Shown here one piece after another: positions 56,083 to 64,000 of a stretch of 64,000 bases of DNA. The stretch is taken from the NCBI RefSeq assembly GCF_011745365.1, contig NW_024468912.1, positions 558,001-622,000 of the forward strand, read 5' to 3'. The notes beneath the pieces are model-generated. The model was given only the letters and a program-made list of their open reading frames with translations, was not told where the DNA came from and did no database searches. How positions within the stretch are numbered: the stretch's first letter is position 1; every line of letters starts with the position of its first letter. This DNA comes from Cryphonectria parasitica EP155 (taxonomy: Eukaryota; Ascomycota; Sordariomycetes; Diaporthales; Cryphonectriaceae). Both the position numbers and the translations under genes were made by a program.

Positions 56083-56181
56083 GACGCGTCATATGCTTGA
56101 TCGCCAGATTCAGTACTGAGTTATCATGCGATAGCCGTTTGCTGACAAGACTTAAACAACCAGAGGTCTTCCAACGCCAAC

Positions 56182-56893
56182 ATGAACAACAACAGCGATA
56201 ACAACGACAACGGCCCTCCGTTCCGTGGCTGTCTTCAGGGCAACTTCCGTGGCGGCCCTCGCGGTGGTTTGGGGCGTGGCGGTTTCGGACGCTTTTATGG
56301 CGACGATGATGCTGTAGGCGATCCCTTACATTGCTTGGTTGACTGACTGAGTGCACAAGACTAACCATCTCACCTCTTCTCAGCAGCCCGCGACTCAGCC
56401 GTCCTCTCCTGGCCACTTGCCCATGAACACAGGGAAGCCGCTGCGAGGCGCCGATGGTCGCCCACCAGTCCAGTGGCTACTCACAGACTTCGCTGATGTG
56501 CAAGAGGCCAATGAAGCTTACTACAAATTTTACGAAGAAATGGGTCTGGTAAGAACTCATCAGACCCAGACAGGCGGTCCCCGTGACAGATTCGTGCCGC
56601 AGATGTTCGATCCTAGATTGGGTCCTGTTGGAAGCGAATGGCAGACCGAAACTTCTGCCAGAAATGACTTCGAAAACGACTCTTACATTGAGAGTCCCGA
56701 AATCGCCGTGCACAAGTCGGCTGAAGATGCAGAGGAGTGGCGTAAGAAGAGTTTGTTAGGGGCGCAGCAGGCAATCAAGAATACGGTACCAGGTTCGAGA
56801 GAAGGGTGGCACTTCTCGAAAAGGATCAAAGCCTTCAGTAGCCCTTTAATCCCAGCCACCCAAGGGTCGCGCTTGGACAGCGAGAGGGTTTGA
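56182..56893 (+). CDS. Small RGG-rich protein of unknown function
   Basis: Exon 1 is 56182-56313, the intron 56314-56383 (GTAGGC...TCTCAG, CTAAC branch) and exon 2 56384-56893. The product is 213 residues. The N-terminal 44 residues are Asn/Asp-rich, then carry an RGG/GRGG tract (FRGGPRGGLGRGGFGR) of the type that binds RNA and is arginine-methylated. Exon 2 encodes QWLLTDFADVQEANEAYYKF and a charged C-terminus without a domain I recognise. The acceptor is CAGCAG, so a second form lacking one Gln is possible. It is convergent with the next gene, 240 bp apart. Confidence 0.72.
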
Positions 56894-57132
56894 GACATCA
56901 TTGCTATCTAGAAGTACTATAATGAACTTCAGGTTATTAGTGTTTATCAATCCGTTTGTCCTTCAAATTTTTTTTTCTTCTTCTTCTTCTCTCTCAAAAC
57001 TCACCTCCACGTCTTCTGTTTAACCTTCAAAGTACGCCTTCACTCTACAAGACCATTTCTGTTCAAATAAAAAACCATAGAGCGGAAAGCACTTTGACCT
57101 CATGCCAAATTTGATGATCACTAGATGTTACA

Positions 57133-58508
57133 CTACTGACTAGAACTTTTTTCCATCACTTCTCTTCGCTTTTCTTGATACTTGAATTTGAGTCTCAGAT
57201 ACCGGCGATACTTTCGGGATAAAGGAGTCCCCCATTCTGGATTATAGCATGGGTCAGGGCCATATCCGATCCATAATTGGCCCAACTTTCGCCTAAGGGC
57301 TTTTATGTATGGCCTTGCTTGCCCCTTGTCAGAGAAGAAGGGCCAGAGCACTTGTGTGAGGGCCACGCAGTTAGTCATTGTTGTTCGCAGCATAAAGCCA
57401 GAAGGAGGGGAGTCATCGACTCCTGAGCTTACTTACTCCTAACCATCCCGTCCCCCCTTTCTAACATCTGAACGGGCTCAGAGTCGAGCAGATGTGAGTC
57501 TGCCAACATCATGGCCTCTTTGTCTGACAACAGCATTTCCCGGATAGTCTCTTCGGTGACGTCCGTGAAGGCTTTCCTGGGCCCCCGTAGCTCCATAACA
57601 CGTGAATTCAAGGGACCACATGCGGTCTGTTGGGGAATTTCCCGAGAATGATTCATTGTGACGTATGGTGACTCGCCGTTGACACGAAAGACGCCGGCGC
57701 GTGCGGCCTGATACAGCCGAAATGCAGCATCATCTAGAGTGTTTCTAGTGAGTAGATGTGTTGGAGTAATAAAGCATGGACGAGGATGGACGGGAAAGAG
57801 AGAAAAGAATGAAAGATTAGCCTTGAGGACAGGGGCGCTGGGAGCGAGTTGAGGCGATAACCTAAACCGAGAACAGAAATACCTAGAAACAACTTGGAAT
57901 GGAAGAAAATACATGTGAATTGCGAGAAGAAGAAAGAAATATAAGTGGATGAACCTACCACTATGTAATAGAATAGTTGCTGCAGCAGCTCCCTTTCCAG
58001 TCACGTATGGCCCAAATTTCTTTCTGACGTCTAGAACCCGCCCGACCGGCGCCGTTTGCGCGATGGCTTGCGTGATGTCGGAAAGAGTCACAGAAGGGTT
58101 CAAGTTAAGAAGAAGCACCGCTCTACAGAGTGTATTCTTATAGGGCTGCTTGTTTCGGATCTGGGGCAGGTTCTGACCCGTGGCACGATGTGCCTTGACA
58201 TTGAAGGCACTGGCAAGCGGGCGATTTGTAGGTTCGGGTTCGCTCTCCCCAGCGGCCCGGGTCGTCTGGTCGGGCGAGCCCATATTAATACCGCTGGGAC
58301 CAGCAGAGGAGCTCGGAGGTGAAGGGTCCTGTGTCTTCGAGGTGGCGGTGCCGGAGTTTGGAGCGGATTCAGAGGGCGACGATGTTGGTCCGTCTTCAAC
58401 AGCCTGCGAAAAGTCTCTACTGGATGTTGCCCATGCGACACTACCCGCGCGTGCGAAACGTGGGCCTGCAGCACAAAACGTGCGTGCAACACCGAGAAAC
58501 AATGACAT
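57133..58508 (-). CDS. Putative mitochondrial RRM-like protein, three exons
   Basis: Exons are 58508-57959, 57733-57437 and 57350-57133. The introns are 225 bp (GTAGGT...CTCTAG) and 86 bp (GTAAGT...ACAAG, TGACTAAC branch). Phases 1 and 1 join cleanly to 354 residues. The start MSLFLGVARTFCAAGPRFARAG is basic, Ser/Ala/Arg-rich and lacks acids, a likely mitochondrial presequence. A low-complexity Ser/Pro linker follows. The core has an RNP2-like AVLLLNL, an SDITQAIA helix, and AAATILLHS joined across intron 1 to DDAAFRLYQAARAGVFRVNG, giving an RRM-like beta-alpha-beta-beta-alpha-beta pattern. The C-terminus is very basic (LRRKLGQLW, RKYRRYLRLKFKYQEKRR). An RNA-related mitochondrial role is inferred. 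The last acceptor is the least certain. Confidence 0.68.
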
Positions 58509-60814
58509 GCTGATGGTATGTCGATCTATGCATTCAAAGAACGTTGTGTGAACCGAAGACGAATGGAGATACTGTGTTCGATGAAGTCTCCAGAAGGCCT
58601 GTGAGGTTTGAGACAACCCTGCCAGCTTCCCACAACCCTAACCCTCTTCTAGTCGCACCTGATGCTGGTGTGTGTGTGTCCTTCACGTCCCATCAATGGT
58701 ACGCCCTACTTGTGCAACTCACGGCCTTATTGATCAAATGTACAAGCTTGCATGAAGTTGCACTCATCTTGTAGAACGAATATTCGACATAGGAAGATAT
58801 CTGTTCACGCATGGTGGAATGATACGGCTTGAAAATTGCTCCACGCTATGGAGCCATCGAGGTTTCTATCTTTGCACCTTTATACGAGTTATACATAGAT
58901 TGTGGAACATATGTGCCATCATCCCTGGGATCCTGATATATGCTGGCGACTGACGTGTGTATTGCATGAGTCCTGTGGATCATGTAGTCCCCTGTAGCTG
59001 ACCTAAAAAGCCAAGCCCTGGTCGCCACCATTCCTCCGGTGCTCATGCTCGCCGATCGTGGTCGCATCCTCGTACCTTATGTTGATGCTTGCTGGTGGGT
59101 CGAAACACGAGCCCTAGTTGATGGGAGCCTCGAGCAGTGAAAACTGTCTCGTCCCTCTCGCTGCGTTCCGAACACAAGTCCAGTCTTGTATCTCATGCAA
59201 AGAGGCTCCGAGAAGCGCCCTAGTAAGAACCGTGCGAAAGTGTAAAACGGCTGGTTGTTCTCTTATTTCTTGCTGTTGCCCTCAAGATATTTTTGGAATC
59301 TCGACAGGTGGAAGTTGATGTTGTTCTTCTTCTTGGGTGGCGGTTTCGGTCCGTCCATGCATTCGCGCAATGCCTGCTCGACGCCGGAGCATGTGGATGA
59401 AGCGTATCCTGTTGACGCCCAGCATGCTGCGAGAAATGAGTTAGCGAGTAGTTATGGTGGCATTGATTATTAATCCTTGCACCGAGACATTGGTCCGGGA
59501 AGAATGGCTCGCTCGCTCGCTGGGCTTTGGAGAGGTGCTTTATGCTCGAAGTCTTCCTGCCAAGGTGTGCTCTGACAGTGAACTCGGCTTCGCCGCCATC
59601 CTTTCTTGAGTCTTGAAAACGAATTGTGTCATGCGCAAGACCCTTCCTTCATTGTCTACCCTCCCGCCGTATGTGCAGATGATTTTGCTGCCTCATCCAA
59701 GCTCCAGATCTTCGACGGCAGCTTGCACAGTTGAACCTGCCATCTGATTGCTTCTTTTGTTTGGGGTGTTTCCAGTCCCATCTGCCTGGGTCGGTCGCCG
59801 GGCAAAGTCCAGGGCTCACATGCCTGCCTATCTCCAAACACCAACCAAGCGCTGGACATTTACACCTCAGGGCCAGTCTTGGCCCTGCCCCAAAGCTATA
59901 TGGTCTTCGCATGGAGCTTGCTCCCTTCTTCGTGTGCGAATGGTGTGATTTCCCACCTCTTCAATGGTCGATAGTGTTCCCAACATTCCCCTCCAGAGCC
60001 GAGCCGAGCAAGCGCCACAAGGCAGTCATCTCATAGCAATGACTTACCCAATACTGAGGACATGACCGTAATACAGGGATTGCCCTCTTGTTTATTTGGG
60101 TTGCGCACCCGCAGCACGCGCAGTGGCGGCAGGCGCATGGGCTTCTTGGCCATGATGCGTAGGATCGCCTTTGACGTCGCCCGGCGTGGGCCTCAATCCG
60201 GTTCGTGATGCTTGTCTCGAGTCTCGTATGGAAGTCACTGACGTCAATTTCGATCTGTCCGGGCGTTTTTGGTCTGAGATCGTGTGCGGGGTCGTCGTTG
60301 TCGGCGCCAAGGTTGACATTCAGGACAAATTTGGAGGACGTGTGCATGCGCATTCGATGCAAAAGAGGTACTGCAAGAAAGTTTTGGGAACTGGTCCGTG
60401 CACACGGGTGCTTGGAGTAACGGAGCTCGAGCCGGGGCCTAAAACGCTAGGCCGATATTGTACAGCTTGGAGGGCCCCCACATGATTGGCTACAGCGTCT
60501 GGAAAGTCAACATTCAATCTTTAAGACGCCGTTACCGCGACCACGGCGGGCACAGCTCCACCACGCTCCTTGACAACCTTTTGGAGAACCGCATCCGAGA
60601 CAACACATAGCAAACGCGTCCCTCCAGAGTAGCAGATCTGGGCAGATGGATTGATTGACTCCAATATGTGCTCCTTATTCTTTTGACATCTCAATTTCTC
60701 TCGTCTCCAGCAGAATTACGTCGTGTCGCGTGACCGTCTAGCAGTTTGTTTACTTTGATTTAGCGACCAGCCCTACCATCCAGTCGCCTCGGCGCAGAAC
60801 GCGATATCGCAAAT
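58509..60814. other. Intergenic, no supported gene
   Basis: Several open frames of 60-130 codons on both strands overlap one another without domains or plausible splice chains. Nothing convincing seen. Confidence 0.45.
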
Positions 60815-63800
60815 ATGCAGGGCAACAAGGTCAGCCAGTCGATAAGCTCAGCACAAAGTGCCTGGGAGAAGGTGGCTGGACAAGGCGATATATCATGGCT
60901 CGATGACACGTAAGTCCTTCTCTCTTCCTAGCCATATGCAGAGTCGTCGATCGCGTGTGCGACGCTGACCATGAATGTTGTTGTGCCATCAGCTCCTATA
61001 TACCCTCGAGTTGCTTCGAACCTCCTATCGTCACGTCACGACCCCGGGCTTGGGACCGTATTGCTGTGCCTTCCGCGCTCTTGCGCCACAGCGACGACAA
61101 AATTTACAAGCGTGTTACCACGAGGCCCCACGAGAACAAATTCTACCGTCTGGCCGCTGCGGAGCTGGATAGCCAGGGATTTGGGGCGAGGAAACGCGTC
61201 AGGACGTTGGCATTCATTCCTCCATATGGGAAACCGTTATTTGAGAAAGAGACAGCGCCTGAGATTGCTGGCGAAGACGTATTGGCCAAGGCGAGAGGTA
61301 CGTCTCATCTACCACGTTCAGCCTGCGCACCACATCTCCCTGGTGCCATTACTGATGAGCGTCTACAGAAGAAGTCAAGAATGCCTTGGATTCCATCTGG
61401 CAGGACAATCTGCGCATCCGCCAGAAACCTTACTCTCACAAGAGGTCCACCTTCGACCCGGCCCACCTCATCTGGGTTCCACGGAAGAGACACAACACTC
61501 GCTGGCCGATCAACCCACCGAATGAGCACGCAGAACAGATCGCTCCCCTGCAACCTTTCATCAAGTTTGAACTGCATCCAAGCCAAATAGACGAAGCCGC
61601 GTGTGTGGATGTTCAAGAGAAGGACGTACCTCAATCGCCAACACTACGTGTGTCTGGGTCGCTGGACCTCGCAAGCGAGGCACAGAATCAGAAGTCAGCG
61701 CGTCGCCGACGTACGATTCGCCCATCCCTAAGTACAATCTCGGAGGACATCAAGGAGGCATCCTTCCTCGCCTTAACTCCGAGCACCCGGAAGTATGCTG
61801 CCTACGCATCTCCAACAAAGCGTTGCTCTGCTATGGCAGACAAGAGCAAGACACCTACGAAAGTGGCAGAGTCGCCATTGAAGAATTTTACTGTGTGCGC
61901 CACGCCAAGAACCGGCATGATCAAGGTGGAAAACACCAGCCTTGTCTTATCAGCATCCCTTAGGGGCGAAGAGAGTTCCGCATTTCCTCTACCCGATATG
62001 AGCGAGCCAGGTCCTCGTCGGGTTTCGCTGGCCGCAGCAAGCGATCGCCCAGAGCCGAATCACACCGAGGGCACAGCTGCCTTTGCCAGCGTCGCTGAAG
62101 AAGCCGGCGCGTCTGTGACGACCGTTGCAGTCTTCGATCAACCACATCACGACGTCCCAGATGAGCCGGAACATGAGACTAAGAGGCGCATGTCCCTCGA
62201 CAGTGCACGCCGCAGTGGCAGGCAATCTGATCTTAGGATCATCAAGAGAGCTCTTGACTGGAGAACCGACACCCGAGCGGGCAATCGGCGCCGCCACAGT
62301 GACGCCTTGCATCTCTATGGGCACCATGACGCAATTGTCAACCGTCGCCGCACCCTTGATATTGATGTGGGCAGAGACCTCGACATTTTCGGTCAACCCG
62401 CTCAACCGAGCTCGGAATGTACGGAGGCACAACATACACCGGAACGCATCACATGGAACGCCAAGCTCGATCAGGTCAACAGGAAACAGGAGGACTCGAA
62501 GCACAATGAGTCTGGGCTAGACGAGACACATGTGGGGACCACCACAAAGATGCCGGTTCCAACTGGTCTCCCGAGCCTCGACCTACAGCAATCAGCCCCG
62601 CTAGATGCCATCGAAGAAAACGCTCTTGAGGCTACAGAAGATAGTTCCGAGGACCTTGAACAATCCACAAGCCCTGCTATCGAGATGAATGCGCAAGCAA
62701 CTGCCCAGAAGATTGCCGCTCATTATGAAAACAAAGAAGATATTGTGGTGATTGAGGAGGATGCACTCACTCCAGGGACGCCTGACAGTATCGACGGAGA
62801 CTCGGAACTGGCTGATCTGCACAAGTTTGTGCAACGCGCCAAGAGCATCAAAGGACGGAGGGTTGTACAAGGTTCCCTGAAAGTGTTGTCTGCGATGAAG
62901 AAGCGCCGTTCGGGTTCCATGGGCTCAGCAACATCAGACACGGGCTCACCGATGGCAAAACAACCAGAGGCGGCAGCCCCAGCAGCCTCAAGCCCTCGCG
63001 TTCCACTAGGAGCAAAGGATGCCAACAAGAGTCCGAGCCCAAGCAAGAAGCGGAAGCTCAAGAACGCCACCGCCATCCAAGGCCCATTGCCGAGTCCCAT
63101 TAAGAAGGCCAGCTCCCGCCTCGCCATTCCCGACCTTGACGATACCGAGCCGGCGTCCAAGCCTCGGAAGCGGCGCCGGGGGATGGAATCTGAGACGGAC
63201 GATATCTTCAATCCCGAGATGGGGCCAGGCCAGGACCTGACCCAGCGAGGCTCAGGAAGTGCGCCTGGGGGAGCGCGCCGCTCAAATCGGATCGCCACGA
63301 GCAAGAAGACTCGCCCACCTGCAAACGCCATCTCTGTACGCGTTCCTGGCTCAGGATCACTTGACTTGGACATGCCGGCCATATCCACAGCCGGTGTCAC
63401 CAATGCGGCTCGGGATCGAAAATTTGAGAAGGATCTGGCCGCAGAGACCCGCAAGAGTAAGAGACATCTGTTATTAGCCGCTCCCTCTTCGACTGCTTTT
63501 TACCGTTGAATGACCTTGGAACAACCCAATGCTGACTGTAACACTACTACAAGACACTTCCAAAAACAAGGGCGGCTCAATGCCGGTTCCCGTAGCGCTG
63601 GCCATAATGACACAGGTACCGCTGGTCGACGATGAAGACAACAATGAGCTCACCAAGTCTCTGGCGACCATCTCACGCACTGCCCGCGCCAAAAATGTCC
63701 GCTGGGCTGAAACCTTGGTGCGGATCCAAGGCGAGGATGACAACACAACTCTTGTTGCTGTTGCAGCTACTCCACCAGTAGAAGTTGGAGCAGCAAGCAA

Positions 63801-64000
63801 TGACGAGGACACCGGGCTACCATCCCCCCCACGACTACGCCATGTAGTCTTTGACAGCCCTGCCTGTTCAAGCAATCCCGTTGTGGGCGAAACTTGTCAG
63901 CCTGAGAACGCCAGCAATGAGGATGAAGAGGAAAAAGTCGAGCCTGCACCCGAAAAAGCATCCGAGGACATGGCAAAAGGAAAAAAGCAGCAGCCCCGCC
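60815..64000 (+). CDS. Large charged, probably nuclear protein, 5' part (cut by the right edge)
   Basis: Exons are 60815-60909, 60993-61297, 61369-63456 and 63554 onward. All introns are GT-AG (83, 71 and 97 bp) and keep phase. The start MQGNKVSQSISSAQSAWEKV follows normal noncoding DNA. Exon 2 encodes a conserved-looking segment (SWLDDTSYIPSS, KFYRLAAAELDSQGFGARKR). The third exon is long, hydrophilic and Ser/Glu/Arg-rich with basic clusters resembling nuclear localisation signals (KKRKLK, KPRKRRRG) and SP/TP sites (TPTKV, SPSPSKK). Exon 4 contains ARAKNVRWAETL. At least 944 residues are within the window. No catalytic domain is recognised; a chromatin or cell-cycle scaffold role is only a guess. 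Confidence 0.72.

Larger units (their letters stand above)
53527..56181. other. Intergenic with simple repeats
   Basis: No supported gene. It holds a degenerate short repeat of TGAGGAAGG(C/T)A units (54080-54210), a GATA microsatellite (54685-54715), three GAGCAGYAG units (54780-54830), an A27 tract (55029-55055) and a C17 tract (56066-56082). Open frames at 55134-55569 show no recognisable domain. Confidence 0.5.

Noticed and set aside
58635..58651. CCCTAACCCT as telomeric repeat
   Set aside because: A single short match in unique DNA, not an array.
59649..60517. Possible spliced gene among overlapping frames
   Set aside because: No recognisable domain, start context or consistent splice chain on either strand.

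Overview
The window is nuclear DNA from a filamentous ascomycete (Pezizomycotina type). The evidence is short 44-225 bp GT-AG introns with CTRAY branch sites, a GH11 xylanase with a Kex2-type propeptide, DUF4470-MYND and BTB-like genes of kinds seen in such fungi, an intron-bearing tRNA-Arg, and repeats carrying the C-to-T/G-to-A, TpA-rich signature of repeat-induced point mutation (RIP). I cannot name the species.

Positions 1-42960 are a gene-free island of nested LTR retrotransposons. Target-site duplications (TSDs) give the layering. An unrecognised AT-rich relic (34575-34810 and 42282-42960) holds chromovirus E. Chromovirus D (30710-34574) was interrupted by an old Gypsy-1 copy (25158-25618 and 28593-30709). 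That copy took in a non-autonomous, minisatellite-filled LTR element (25619-28592) and a minus-strand chromovirus B. B was then split by chromovirus A (8115-15534), chromovirus C (17354-24783) and a young, open-frame Gypsy-1 copy (1-7958, running off the left edge). A, C, D and E are RIP-damaged copies of one chromodomain Ty3/gypsy family. Each carries, in antisense between gag-pol and the 3' LTR, a degenerate accessory gene with a six-cysteine Zn2Cys6-like motif whose stop codon overlaps the gag-pol stop tail to tail. The young Gypsy-1 copy has Gag-protease and Pol in different frames, joined by a textbook -1 slippery heptamer directly before the gag stop.

Positions 42960-64000 are ordinary gene-bearing DNA: a BTB-like protein gene with a probable C-terminal frameshift (minus), a secreted GH11 endo-xylanase (plus), a 1209-residue DUF4470/MYND protein (plus), tRNA-Arg(CCT) with a 32-bp intron (minus), a small RGG-rich protein (plus), a putative mitochondrial RRM-like protein (minus), and the 5' part of a large charged, probably nuclear protein (plus) cut by the right edge. 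Exon structures were derived by hand from splice motifs and reading-frame continuity. The host genes have no evident shared pathway. The most notable content is the retroelement island.
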